From: Roseburia hominis
GTDB taxonomy: Bacteria; Bacillota; Clostridia; Lachnospirales; Lachnospiraceae
Reading direction: 5' to 3'
Assembly: GCF_021531695.1 (NCBI RefSeq)
Contig: NZ_JADYUI010000006.1
Span: 96,359 to 160,358, forward strand
Length of the DNA stretch: 64,000 bases
In this document: positions 26,099-35,048 of the stretch, piece after piece
How the letters are laid out: every line of letters starts with the position of its first letter
Numbering within the stretch: the first letter of the stretch is position 1
The notes under the pieces: model-generated
Databases searched by the model: none
Told to the model about the DNA's origin: nothing
The model's input: only the letters and a program-made list of their open reading frames with translations
Position numbers and translations under genes: made by a program

Positions 26099-26839
26099 TT
26101 AATCTCCCGAATTAAATTCCACCAGTTTTTCCCAGTCAATACCTCCATCTTCTCGACAGAAGCTATTAGAAAATTCTCTAACCAATCTATTTGCTGCCCT
26201 ATTATAGCTTTCCTTATAATCAGCAACATATTTTTCCGGCATAATTCCCATATACCCAATAATCTTTATATAGAATTCCTCATCTCCCGTTAATTCTGCC
26301 CAAAACCGTTTTCCAGCCAATTCTTGATACATTTTCGGTTTTCCTCTACCGGAATCTTTTTTTTTGCCATAACAATAACCTATGTATGCTTCATATCTTG
26401 CCTTTGCCTGCTGAGCCAATTTAGAAGCAGCAATAAAGTTCTGTTCCTGGCGTTTCTTACTGTCCGCATTAAACACTGATGGCCCACTTTTTACCGCTAT
26501 AGCGGAAATCGTGTTCGCCTCTTTGTTTTGAATCATAATATCAATACCTTCAGCAAGAGCTTTATTTCCACCGCTAGCAGCTATGGCTATAGGCTCAAAA
26601 AAACAGTTTCCAAAAATTGTCTCTTCACTCGAACTTACAAAAGCGGTAAGAACAGAATCTACAATTTCTGCCGCACTCTGCATAGCTTTTGCACGGTATA
26701 AATATGGATTTTTTCGTTTCATTATTTTCTGTATATTTAATCCATCTATTTTCTCAATTAATGTCCCATAAAAAGTTTCCAAAGCTGATGCGATTGCCTC
26801 AGTCACCGCTTGCTCATCATATGAATTATTTAATGGCAT
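26099..26839 (-). CDS. Type II restriction endonuclease, PmeII-like
   Basis: This 246-residue protein resembles PmeII-family nucleases. It has KRKNPYLYRAKAMQSAAEIVDSVLTA-type spacing, with NPYLYRAK at 44-51, then SSEETIFGNCFFEPIA (about 70-85), then GIDIMIQ (Asp100) and AIAVKSGPSVFN (Lys117). The last two would supply the aspartate and lysine of a PD-(D/E)XK site; the middle acidic residue is replaced, as in relatives with S/A-x-K. The ATG at 26839 has AGGAGG at 8-base spacing, while the one at 26845 is too close. It overlaps the methyltransferase gene by 14 bases. The recognition sequence is unknown. Confidence 0.8.
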   Translation of the reverse strand: MPLNNSYDEQAVTEAIASALETFYGTLIEKIDGLNIQKIMKRKNPYLYRAKAMQSAAEIVDSVLTAFVSSSEETIFGNCFFEPIAIAASGGNKALAEGIDIMIQNKEANTISAIAVKSGPSVFNADSKKRQEQNFIAASKLAQQAKARYEAYIGYCYGKKKDSGRGKPKMYQELAGKRFWAELTGDEEFYIKIIGYMGIMPEKYVADYKESYNRAANRLVREFSNSFCREDGGIDWEKLVEFNSGD

Positions 26840-28034
26840 ATACATTTCCTCCTAACTCTATTGCACTTCGTATCTTGTTATGCACATTCGTCCCTCTAAA
26901 ACGTTTTGTTTGAACCAAAGCAGTATCATCTGCCACCGAAAGAACCGCATTTCCAATAGCCTTTGCCAAACCAACAGGAACCGCATTTCCAATCTGTCTA
27001 TATTTTGCAGCGGTAGTACCTGTAAAAATCCAATCATCCGGAAATTGCTGAATTCTCGCATATTCCTTTACGCTCAATGGTCTATTTTGAGTTGGATGGC
27101 ACATCATTGTTGCTTTCTGAACAGGAGATGTAACTACAGTAGGAGAAGGTTGATCGTATGATAATCTCCTGTAAAAACCGGCTTTTCCGCCTCCTGACTT
27201 ATAAGCTCCTCCCATTGCTATAGGAATAATATCTTCGGGCAAGTCTCTCCAATTGCCTCCTTCAGGAACCATTTTTAAAAATTTCAAGCGTTCCACACTT
27301 AAATTTGCGCACTCTCCCTCATCAAATTCCAAATCTTCAATTACACTCCGCACAGTTTGCCACTGATATTCTTTATTCTGATGCATCTGAAAATGCGTAG
27401 GGATTGGTAAAAAAACATCTTCATTATCACGGCTTCCAATCAATACAAATCTTTCTCTAAACTGTGGAACACCATAGTTCACAGCATCCAACACTCCATA
27501 AACCGTCTTGTATCCTAATTTGTCGAATTCAGTTAGAATTACATCTAAAACTGTTCCTAATCTCTGACTAGGATCATTTTCATTTCTTTCCGATAAAGGC
27601 ACATGTTTTAAAGGTGCTGACATTATTCCCTTCACATTTTCCATAACAAAGAATCTAGGACGTATGTAATCTATCATCCGAATAAAATCCATAAACAAGC
27701 TACCTCGTGGGTCATTGATTCCTAATCGTTTTCCCGCCGTAGAAAAAGGCTGACATGGCGGTCCCCCACAAATTAAAAACGGCTCGCCTACTGATAATCC
27801 TGTTAATTCTAATAAATTCTGCGGCTCTATTTCCCTAATATCCCCACCTAATACTTTATGCCCATTCGCCCTCATAGTTTTAACGCAAGAGGCATCAAAA
27901 TCCTGTCCAATTACTACATTCAAACCTGCTTTTCCTAATCCTATATCTAATCCCATAGCCCCCGAAAACAAAGAAATAACATCTCTATTATCCGCATATT
28001 TGCTATAACCATTCTGTTTAATATTAATGCTCAT
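26826..28034 (-). CDS. DNA (cytosine-5) methyltransferase of a type II system
   Basis: This 402-residue enzyme methylates cytosine C5 in DNA. Motif I is VISLFSGAMGLDIGLGKAG (19-37), motif IV has the catalytic Cys94 in GGPPCQPFSTAGKR, and motif VI is MENVKG. The last motifs are RIQQFPDDW and QIGNAVPVGLAKAIG. The region between motifs VIII and IX, which sets specificity, is of normal length. The ATG at 28034 shares its first base with the stop of the regulator gene (TGATG) and follows GGAGAG. It protects the host against the restriction enzyme encoded next. Confidence 0.95.
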   Translation of the reverse strand: MSINIKQNGYSKYADNRDVISLFSGAMGLDIGLGKAGLNVVIGQDFDASCVKTMRANGHKVLGGDIREIEPQNLLELTGLSVGEPFLICGGPPCQPFSTAGKRLGINDPRGSLFMDFIRMIDYIRPRFFVMENVKGIMSAPLKHVPLSERNENDPSQRLGTVLDVILTEFDKLGYKTVYGVLDAVNYGVPQFRERFVLIGSRDNEDVFLPIPTHFQMHQNKEYQWQTVRSVIEDLEFDEGECANLSVERLKFLKMVPEGGNWRDLPEDIIPIAMGGAYKSGGGKAGFYRRLSYDQPSPTVVTSPVQKATMMCHPTQNRPLSVKEYARIQQFPDDWIFTGTTAAKYRQIGNAVPVGLAKAIGNAVLSVADDTALVQTKRFRGTNVHNKIRSAIELGGNVYAIK

Positions 28035-28243
28035 CAAATTTTCTCTCCGTTTTCTAATACAAATTTTCTTTCGAAAGAACAATTCACAGCCTCTGCAATA
28101 TCTTCTAACTCAGCTATGGTAAAACTTTCTCTTTTCATTTTTCCACCTAAATTCTGCGGTGTTGTACCTATTCGTCGTGCCAATTCTGCAACACTAATAT
28201 TGGAACGAACGCATAACACCTTAATTTGCTCGGAAATCGTCAT
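28034..28243 (-). CDS. Small XRE-type HTH regulator, putative controller protein
   Basis: This 69-residue protein is almost entirely a lambda-Cro-type helix-turn-helix (IKVLCVRSNISVAELARRIGTTPQNLGGKMKRESFTIAELEDIAEAVN). It is the first gene of the island and overlaps the methyltransferase by one base. That position suggests it acts as the controller that times methyltransferase and nuclease expression, probably binding near 28282-28310. The C-protein role is inferred from position. Confidence 0.82.
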   Translation of the reverse strand: MTISEQIKVLCVRSNISVAELARRIGTTPQNLGGKMKRESFTIAELEDIAEAVNCSFERKFVLENGEKI

Positions 28244-28281
28244 TTTGATTACCTCATTTTCAAATAAATTATTATTTTACT

Positions 28282-28310
28282 AGTATAAATCATCAGCTTT
28301 ATATCGTCAA
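28282..28310 (-). promoter_or_regulatory. Promoter of the restriction-modification island
   Basis: TTGACG (28310-28305), 17 bases, and TATACT (28287-28282) on the minus strand. The palindrome ACTAGT overlaps the -10 box and could be a controller site. GAGGT follows at the regulator start. Confidence 0.72.
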
Positions 28311-28366
28311 TCAAATAATTCATTCACTAACGGTGAGGGGTAAATAGTAGGATGAATTGCAACACG

Positions 28367-28430
28367 AGATTCCCTTTTGTAACGCAAGATGCCCGCTTTG
28401 TAAATGAAAATCTCCTTTTGTAAACAACTT
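28367..28430. repeat. Three to four imperfect 20-21 bp tandem repeats
   Basis: On the plus strand the unit AGATnCCCnTTTGTAA begins at 28367 and 28387. A variant (AAATCTCCTTTTGTAA) begins at 28408, and a weak fourth part begins near 28427. The period of 20-21 bases equals two helical turns. The array lies between the second nifJ terminator and the island promoter. Confidence 0.55.
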
Positions 28431-28440
28431 TCCCATTTCA

Positions 28441-28473
28441 CAAAAAGAGACACCCCTTGCGGAGTGTCTCTTT
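28441..28473 (-). terminator. Terminator of the second nifJ
   Basis: AAAGAGACAC (28444-28453) pairs with GTGTCTCTTT (28464-28473), with further CC/GG pairing around a four-base loop. The minus strand ends in TTTTTG. Confidence 0.88.
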
Positions 28474-28505
28474 CCTATTTAACTTTAACAGTCAAATCAT
28501 ATTGA

Positions 28506-31500
28506 TTATTTGTAAAGCTCAACTAATCTCTCTAAATGCTCATAACGTTTCTTAGCTGCTTCTTCAGATTCTTTAAAGAGTTTTTCTGCTCTTTCTGGGA
28601 AGGATCTTGCAAGACGGCTGTAACGTGTCTCATTCTTCAAGAAATCCTGATATGTTCCATCGCCTGGTTTAGAAACCAAAGTAAATGGATTCTTTCCTTC
28701 TGCCTTTAATTCCGGATTGAAGGAGAAGAGGTTCCAGTAACCTGCTGCTACTGCTTTCTTCATTTCATCCTGGCAGTGGTTCATTCCACCCTTAACACCG
28801 TGTAATTCACATGGAGCATATCCGATAATTAAGGAAGGTCCGTTGTAAGCTTCTGCTTCTTTTAATACTTTAACAGCCTGAGCCATATTTGCACCAAGAG
28901 CAATCTGTGCTACATATACGTAACCATAGCTCATAGCGATTTCAGCAAGGCTCTTTTTGCTGATATCTTTACCGGAAGCTGCAAACTGGCAAACTTCACC
29001 GATATTAGAAGCTTTGGAAGCCTGACCACCTGTATTAGAGTACATTTCTGTATCGAATACCATAACGTTTACATTATTTCCGGAAGCAAGTACATGGTCT
29101 AATCCACCGAAACCGATATCATAAGCCCATCCGTCACCACCGAAGATCCATACGGACTTCTTAGCAAGGTAATCTTTCTTAGCAAGAGCTGCTTTTGCAT
29201 CCGGGCATCCGGCTGCTGCTGCTTTTTCTAATTCAGCTACCAATGCTTCTGTTGCAGGTGTATTTGCTTTTGTATCATTCTTTGTTTCTTCAAATTTAGC
29301 GAATGCTGCTTTTAATTCAGCACTTGCTTTATCGGATTCTGCACATTTCTTAGCGCTTTCAATTGCCTGATCACGAAGAACCTGCTGTCCGATTTCCATA
29401 CCTAAACCATGCTCTGCGTTATCCTCGAATAAGGAGTTAGCCCAAGCCGGTCCTTTCTTGGAATCTTTATTTACAGTGTATGGTGATGTAGCTGCTGGTC
29501 CACCCCAGATAGAAGAACATCCGGTAGCGTTAGAGATGTACATATGCTCACCAAATAACTGTGTAATCAAACGAGCGTAAGATGTTTCTGCACAACCTGC
29601 ACAAGAGCCGGAGAACTCTAAGAGTGGCTGGTTGAACTGAGAACCTTTAACAGTATCATCTGCCGGAGCTTCTGCTTTCTTGCCAACGTTTGCTACTAAG
29701 TAATCGAATACTGGCTGTTCATCTGCCTGAGATTCCTGTGGAACCATTTCGATAGCACCAACCGGACATACTGTAATACATTCGCCACATCCCATACAAT
29801 CTAATGGAGATACGCTCATTGTATATTTGTATTCGCTTGCTTTTGGTTTTGTATCAGCTAATTTAATATTAGAAGGAGCAGCTTTTACTTCTGTGTCATC
29901 TAACATAAATGGACGAATTGTTGCATGAGAACATACAAATGCACACTGGTTACACTGGATACACTTAGAAGCATCCCATGTAGGAACTGTTACGGCTGTA
30001 CCACGTTTCTCATATGCAGCTGCACCAAGTTCGAACTGTCCATCCGGATTAGCAGTAAATGCAGATACCGGAAGGCTGTCACCATCCATAAGAGAGATCG
30101 GTCTCATCAAATCATTTACCATCTTAACAACTTCTGGACGACCTGTAATTTCTTTTGCAGGAGCATCTGCTTCTGGGTTAGACCAGGAAGCCGGAACTTC
30201 TACTTTATGTACAGCATCTACACCGGCATCAATTGCTTTGTAGTTCATTTCTACAACAGCGTCACCTTTCTTACCGTAGGATTTCTTAGCTGCTGCTTTC
30301 ATGTAATCTACTGCTTCTTCAATCGGCATAACATTTGCGAGTTTGAAGAATGCAGACTGAAGAATTGTATTAGTACGTTTACCCATACCAATTTCAATTG
30401 CCTTGTCAATTGCATTGATTGTGTATAACTGAATATTATTGTCAGCAATATATTTCTTAGCATCTGCATTCAAATGCTCTGCTAATTCTTCATCATTCCA
30501 CTGGCAGTTAATCATGAATACTCCGCCCGGTTTTACATCCTGAACCATCTTGAATCCCTGATTTACATATGCCGGGTTATGACATGCAACGAAGTCAGCC
30601 TGATTGATGTAATATGGGCTTCTGATTGGCTTATCACCAAATCTTAAGTGAGAAATGGTAACACCACCGGTCTTTTTAGAGTCATACTGGAAGTATGCCT
30701 GAATGAATTTATCTGTATGATCACCGATAATCTTTGTAGAGTTCTTGTTAGCACCAACGGTACCATCACCACCAAGACCCCAGAACTTACATTCAACAGT
30801 ACCAGGAGTAGCTGTGATTGGAGCAGGTTTTACTTCCGGTAAGCTTAAGTTAGTAACATCATCAACGATACCGATTGTAAATCTTGCTTTTGGAGCATCT
30901 TTCTCTAATTCTTTGTATACAGCGAATACAGAAGAAGGTGGAGTATCTTTAGAACCTAATCCGTAACGTCCGCCTGTTAATACGATTGTGTCAAGACCTG
31001 CTTCACGAAGTGTGGTAGCAACATCAAGATATAACGGCTCACCAAGAGAACCAGGCTCTTTTGTTCTGTCAAGTACAGCAACTTTCTTAACTGTCTTTGG
31101 CAATACTTTTAAGAATGCATCAGATACCCAAGGACGATACAAACGAACTTTTACAAGACCGACTTTCTCACCCTTAGCTGTTAAATAATCAATAACTTCT
31201 TCTGCTACGTCGTTGATGGAACCCATAGCAACAATAACGCGCTCTGCGTCCGGTGCTCCGTAATAGTTGAATAAATCGTAATCTGTGCCAAGTTTGTCAT
31301 TTACTTTCTTCATGTACTTAGATACGATTGCCGGTAAAGCATCATATGCTGAGTTACATGCTTCACGATGCTGGAAGAAAACATCTCCGTTCTCATGAGA
31401 ACCACGCATAGCCGGATGTTCCGGATTCAAAGCATGTGCACGGAATTCTTCTACTGCTTCCATATTGCACATTTCTTTTAAATCTGCGTAATCCCATTTC

Positions 31501-32051
31501 TCAATCTTCTGGATTTCATGAGAAGTACGGAAACCATCAAAGAAGTTAATGAATGGAACTTTTCCTTCGATTGTTGCCAAATGAGCAACCGGGCTTAAGT
31601 CCATAACTTCCTGTGGATTTGTTTCACATAACATAGCAAAACCTGTCTGACGACAAGCATATACGTCACTGTGATCACCAAAAATATTAAGAGACTGTGT
31701 AGCAACGGTACGTGCAGATACATCGAATACACATGGAAGCTGCTCACCTGCGATTTTATACATATTAGGGATCATAAGTAAAAGACCCTGAGAAGCTGTA
31801 AATGTTGTTGTTAATGCACCTGCTGCAAGAGAACCATGAACGGCACCTGCTGCACCTGCTTCTGATTCCATCTCGACAACCTTAACCTGGTGACCGAAAA
31901 TATTCTCCTGTCCTGCTGCAGACCACTGATCAACAGTATCTGCCATTGGGCTGGATGGGGTAATTGGGTAAATTGCTGCAACATCTGTAAACGCATATGC
32001 TACATGAGCTGCTGCGGTATTACCATCCATTGACTGTTTTGCTCTAGCCAT
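28506..32051 (-). CDS. nifJ: Pyruvate:ferredoxin (flavodoxin) oxidoreductase, second paralogue
   Basis: This 1181-residue complete enzyme has the same domain order as the first copy: AAIYPITPSSPMAD, the ferredoxin motifs CIQCNQCAFVCSHA (a serine where proline is usual) and CMGCGECITVCPVG, then CAGCAETSYAR, ATGCSSIWG and the thiamine site GGDGWAYDIGFGGLDHVLASG. It has a classic AAAGGAGG site, a recognisable promoter and regular, strongly biased codon use. It is probably the main, highly expressed PFOR of the cell. It is monocistronic between its own promoter and terminator. Confidence 0.96.
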   Translation of the reverse strand: MARAKQSMDGNTAAAHVAYAFTDVAAIYPITPSSPMADTVDQWSAAGQENIFGHQVKVVEMESEAGAAGAVHGSLAAGALTTTFTASQGLLLMIPNMYKIAGEQLPCVFDVSARTVATQSLNIFGDHSDVYACRQTGFAMLCETNPQEVMDLSPVAHLATIEGKVPFINFFDGFRTSHEIQKIEKWDYADLKEMCNMEAVEEFRAHALNPEHPAMRGSHENGDVFFQHREACNSAYDALPAIVSKYMKKVNDKLGTDYDLFNYYGAPDAERVIVAMGSINDVAEEVIDYLTAKGEKVGLVKVRLYRPWVSDAFLKVLPKTVKKVAVLDRTKEPGSLGEPLYLDVATTLREAGLDTIVLTGGRYGLGSKDTPPSSVFAVYKELEKDAPKARFTIGIVDDVTNLSLPEVKPAPITATPGTVECKFWGLGGDGTVGANKNSTKIIGDHTDKFIQAYFQYDSKKTGGVTISHLRFGDKPIRSPYYINQADFVACHNPAYVNQGFKMVQDVKPGGVFMINCQWNDEELAEHLNADAKKYIADNNIQLYTINAIDKAIEIGMGKRTNTILQSAFFKLANVMPIEEAVDYMKAAAKKSYGKKGDAVVEMNYKAIDAGVDAVHKVEVPASWSNPEADAPAKEITGRPEVVKMVNDLMRPISLMDGDSLPVSAFTANPDGQFELGAAAYEKRGTAVTVPTWDASKCIQCNQCAFVCSHATIRPFMLDDTEVKAAPSNIKLADTKPKASEYKYTMSVSPLDCMGCGECITVCPVGAIEMVPQESQADEQPVFDYLVANVGKKAEAPADDTVKGSQFNQPLLEFSGSCAGCAETSYARLITQLFGEHMYISNATGCSSIWGGPAATSPYTVNKDSKKGPAWANSLFEDNAEHGLGMEIGQQVLRDQAIESAKKCAESDKASAELKAAFAKFEETKNDTKANTPATEALVAELEKAAAAGCPDAKAALAKKDYLAKKSVWIFGGDGWAYDIGFGGLDHVLASGNNVNVMVFDTEMYSNTGGQASKASNIGEVCQFAASGKDISKKSLAEIAMSYGYVYVAQIALGANMAQAVKVLKEAEAYNGPSLIIGYAPCELHGVKGGMNHCQDEMKKAVAAGYWNLFSFNPELKAEGKNPFTLVSKPGDGTYQDFLKNETRYSRLARSFPERAEKLFKESEEAAKKRYEHLERLVELYK

Positions 32052-32077
32052 TTTGATTTTTCCTCCTTTAATCTTTC

Positions 32078-32099
32078 AAAATTAACATATATTAATTTT
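32078..32099. promoter_or_regulatory. Palindrome in the leader of the second nifJ
   Basis: AAAATTAA, a six-base spacer and TTAATTTT form a perfect 8-bp inverted repeat between the promoter and the ribosome site. A redox or global regulator could bind it; AT-rich chance palindromes also occur. Confidence 0.4.
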
Positions 32100-32125
32100 C
32101 AAAATGTCTTATCGACTTAAGGAAT

Positions 32126-32154
32126 ATTTTATCATTTATTTTGTCGATTGTAAA
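32126..32154 (-). promoter_or_regulatory. Promoter of the second nifJ
   Basis: TTTACA (32154-32149), a 17-base spacer and TAAAAT (32131-32126) on the minus strand, giving a 5' leader of about 70 bases. Confidence 0.65.
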
Positions 32155-32219
32155 GCATTCAACTGTACGAAACCATGTACAATTTGTTGTTTTTGTATGA
32201 ATTTAACGGGAGTTTTTTA

Positions 32220-32248
32220 TTGCTTTTCTTCTGGTTTTTTAGTATGAT
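32220..32248 (+). promoter_or_regulatory. Promoter of the ABC-F gene
   Basis: TTGCTT (32220-32225), 17 bases, and TATGAT (32243-32248). A second TATGAT follows at 32259. Confidence 0.6.
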
Positions 32249-32304
32249 ACGAATTAGTATGATTATCTATAACCATTTTTTTAATTAATGAGGAGATACA
32301 AGAT

Positions 32305-33948
32305 ATGATTAGTGCAAATAACGTTACATTACGAGTCGGCAAAAAGGCTCTGTTTGAAGATGTTAATATTAAATTCACAGAGGGAAACTGCTATGGTCTG
32401 ATTGGTGCAAACGGCGCAGGGAAATCTACTTTTTTAAAGATTTTATCCGGTCAGCTGGAGCCAACCAGTGGCGATGTTGTCATTACACCAGGTCAACGTC
32501 TTTCTTTCTTACAGCAGGATCATTTTAAATACGATGAATTTACCGTTCTTGATACGGTGATCATGGGAAATAAGCGCTTATATGACATTATGAAAGAAAA
32601 GGATGCCATCTATGCCAAAGAAGATTTTTCCGATGAAGATGGCATCCGTGCCAGTGAACTGGAAGGTGAATTTGCCGAAATGGACGGCTGGAATGCTGAA
32701 TCCGATGCTGCCACGCTTTTAAACGGTCTTGGCATTGATACGGAGTATCACTATGTGCAGATGAGTGAACTTCCAGGTGCTTTAAAAGTCAAAGTACTTC
32801 TTGCCCAGGCGCTTTTTGGTAACCCTGACATCTTACTTTTAGATGAGCCGACCAACCACCTGGATTTAGATGCAATCGCGTGGCTTGAAGAATTCCTTAT
32901 CAACTTTGAAAATACCGTAATTGTCGTTTCCCACGACCGTTATTTTCTAAATAAGGTATGCACCAATATTGCAGATATTGATTATGGTAAAATCCAGCTT
33001 TATGCCGGAAATTACGATTTCTGGTATGAATCCAGCCAGCTTTTAGTAAAACAGATGAAAGAAGCAAATAAAAAGAAAGAAGAAAAAATCAAAGAATTGC
33101 AGGAATTTATTTCCCGCTTCTCTGCGAATGCTTCCAAATCCAAACAGGCTACTTCCAGAAAGAAAGCACTGGAAAAAATCGAACTGGATGAAATCAAACC
33201 ATCCAGCCGTAAATATCCATATATTGATTTCCGTCCACAGCGTGAAATCGGAAATGAAGTTTTAACGGTAACTGATCTTTCCAAAACAATCGATGGCGTA
33301 AAGGTACTTGACAATATTTCTTTTATCCTTAACCGCGAAGATAAAGTTGCTTTTGTTGGCTCCAACGAACTTGCAAAAACTACATTATTCAAGATTCTCG
33401 CAGGCGAGATGGAACCAGATTCCGGAAGTTACAAATGGGGTGTTACCACGTCCCAGTCCTACTTCCCGAAAGACAATACCGCCATCTTTGATACTGACCT
33501 TACGATTGTAGACTGGCTGACACAGTTTTCTGAAATCAAAGATGCCACTTATGTTCGTGGTTTCCTTGGCAGAATGCTTTTTGCCGGTGATGATGGTGTG
33601 AAAAAGATGCGCGTTCTTTCCGGTGGAGAAAAAGTTCGTGTTCTTTTCTCCCGCATGATGATTGAAGGTTCCAACGTTCTTATCATTGACGAACCGACAG
33701 ACCATTTGGATATGGAATCTATCACTGCGGTAAACAATGGTATGATCAAGTTCCCGGGCGTAATTTTACTTTCCTGTCGTGACCATCAGGTCGTACAGAC
33801 TACGGCAAATCGTATCATGGAAATCTTACCGGACGGTTCTTTAATTGATAAAATTACAACCTACGATGAATATCTGGAAAACGATGAAATGGCAAGAAAG
33901 CGCCAGACTGTATATTCCACAACAGAAGATGAGGAAAATGACGATTAA
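32305..33948 (+). CDS. ABC-F family ATPase (YbiT/YkpA-like)
   Basis: This 547-residue soluble protein has two ABC domains joined by a charged helical linker (KQMKEANKKKEEKIKELQEFISRF), the ABC-F hallmark, and no membrane segments. The first domain has Walker A GANGAGKST and DEPTNHLDLDAIAWLE. The second has LSGGEKVRVLFSRMM and DEPTDHLDMESI, but its Walker A reads VGSNELAKTTLF, with alanine in place of the last glycine. ABC-F proteins act on ribosomes, either as translation factors or as antibiotic protection. This subgroup is mostly housekeeping, so resistance is not claimed. GAGGAG precedes the start. Confidence 0.93.
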   Translation: MISANNVTLRVGKKALFEDVNIKFTEGNCYGLIGANGAGKSTFLKILSGQLEPTSGDVVITPGQRLSFLQQDHFKYDEFTVLDTVIMGNKRLYDIMKEKDAIYAKEDFSDEDGIRASELEGEFAEMDGWNAESDAATLLNGLGIDTEYHYVQMSELPGALKVKVLLAQALFGNPDILLLDEPTNHLDLDAIAWLEEFLINFENTVIVVSHDRYFLNKVCTNIADIDYGKIQLYAGNYDFWYESSQLLVKQMKEANKKKEEKIKELQEFISRFSANASKSKQATSRKKALEKIELDEIKPSSRKYPYIDFRPQREIGNEVLTVTDLSKTIDGVKVLDNISFILNREDKVAFVGSNELAKTTLFKILAGEMEPDSGSYKWGVTTSQSYFPKDNTAIFDTDLTIVDWLTQFSEIKDATYVRGFLGRMLFAGDDGVKKMRVLSGGEKVRVLFSRMMIEGSNVLIIDEPTDHLDMESITAVNNGMIKFPGVILLSCRDHQVVQTTANRIMEILPDGSLIDKITTYDEYLENDEMARKRQTVYSTTEDEENDD

Positions 33949-33963
33949 TTATTTTCATTTTAC

Positions 33964-34002
33964 AAGGCGGCATGGTCAAATGGCTATGCCGTCTTATTTT
34001 TT
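33964..34002 (+). terminator. Terminator of the ABC-F gene
   Basis: AAGGCGGCAT (33964-33973) pairs with ATGCCGTCTT (33986-33995) and is followed by six T residues. Confidence 0.87.
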
Positions 34003-34017
34003 GTTATAACGACAATA

Positions 34018-34947
34018 TCAGAGTGTCTGTACTATCTCTTTTAGTACAGACGCATATTCCTGTATTTTTTCATACATAACATTATGACCTGCACCTGTAA
34101 TCACTTTTAGTTCTTTTTGAGGAGCCGTTACTTTTTCAAAATAAGCTTTCGTCAAAGAGACCGGCGTTGTCATATCCTCCTCTCCCAATATATAAAATAC
34201 CGGTGTCGCATAATCTGTTCCATATTGATATAAATCAAAGGTTAATGCCTCACGAACCAACGCCTCGTTTACTTTGTTTGATTTTAACATTGCAAAAAGA
34301 TCCTTAAACCCAAAACACGGACTTTTTTTCATGATATTCATCATCTTTGCATTTCCATTGTTCCCGGTATAACTCATTTCTATTTTATGTACCATTCCAA
34401 CTTCTTTTAAAATGTTATCATGCGTTATATCCGGATATGAAACAATTGTAAGAAGTTTATTTACCTGCTTTTCATTTCCTGCTTTCCTTGCCGATTCCAG
34501 TGCATGTGCATACCCTTCTTTTTCATTCTCAGCCATGCAAATAACCTGACCGCTTCCGATATATGCCATAACATGCTCCGGATGTTTCAATGCATAAACA
34601 CTACCAAGAATGCTTCCCCATGAATGCCCTAATAAAATAATTTTTTCCACCTGGTATTTTTCTTTCAAACATAAAACCACTGCATCTAAATCTGAAAGCA
34701 TTTGCATCATATTAACCGGCTTTTTCTTATTTTTTGTCCAAGTGCGTCCACAACCACGCTGATCCCAATGTACCTGTGTAACACAATCGCCCCATGCCTT
34801 ATCTAATTCATATGCCATAAGATGCTCAAAAAATCCGGGACCCCCATGCAAATATAATAATACCGGTGCCTTATCCTTTTTTCGATAATGTAATAAATAT
34901 TGCTCATCTCCATTTATCTTTACATATTCTTCTTCGTAATCTGCCAT
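34018..34947 (-). CDS. Alpha/beta hydrolase, proline iminopeptidase-like (S33)
   Basis: This 309-residue cytoplasmic hydrolase has oxyanion motif YLHGGPGFFEHL near residue 33, HWDQRGCGRTW, nucleophile elbow GHSWGS (catalytic serine near 108), an acid in FYILGEEDMTTPV and the histidine in ITGAGHNVMYE. This is the arrangement of prolyl aminopeptidases and related S33 enzymes. Substrate is uncertain, since many members act on esters or amides rather than peptides. It is monocistronic. No signal peptide is present. Confidence 0.87.
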   Translation of the reverse strand: MADYEEEYVKINGDEQYLLHYRKKDKAPVLLYLHGGPGFFEHLMAYELDKAWGDCVTQVHWDQRGCGRTWTKNKKKPVNMMQMLSDLDAVVLCLKEKYQVEKIILLGHSWGSILGSVYALKHPEHVMAYIGSGQVICMAENEKEGYAHALESARKAGNEKQVNKLLTIVSYPDITHDNILKEVGMVHKIEMSYTGNNGNAKMMNIMKKSPCFGFKDLFAMLKSNKVNEALVREALTFDLYQYGTDYATPVFYILGEEDMTTPVSLTKAYFEKVTAPQKELKVITGAGHNVMYEKIQEYASVLKEIVQTL

Positions 34948-35048
34948 TTTTATCTCCTTTTATAAAACACAAAAAATGCAGGCATAGCAGACTACGCCTA
35001 CATTTTTGTATCAACGCTCTAAAAAATCAAGGTGTCAGTTATTTATTC

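Noticed and set aside
32305..33948. Antibiotic-resistance ABC-F protein
   Set aside because: Sequence is closer to the general YbiT/YkpA type and there is no leader peptide or attenuator in front.
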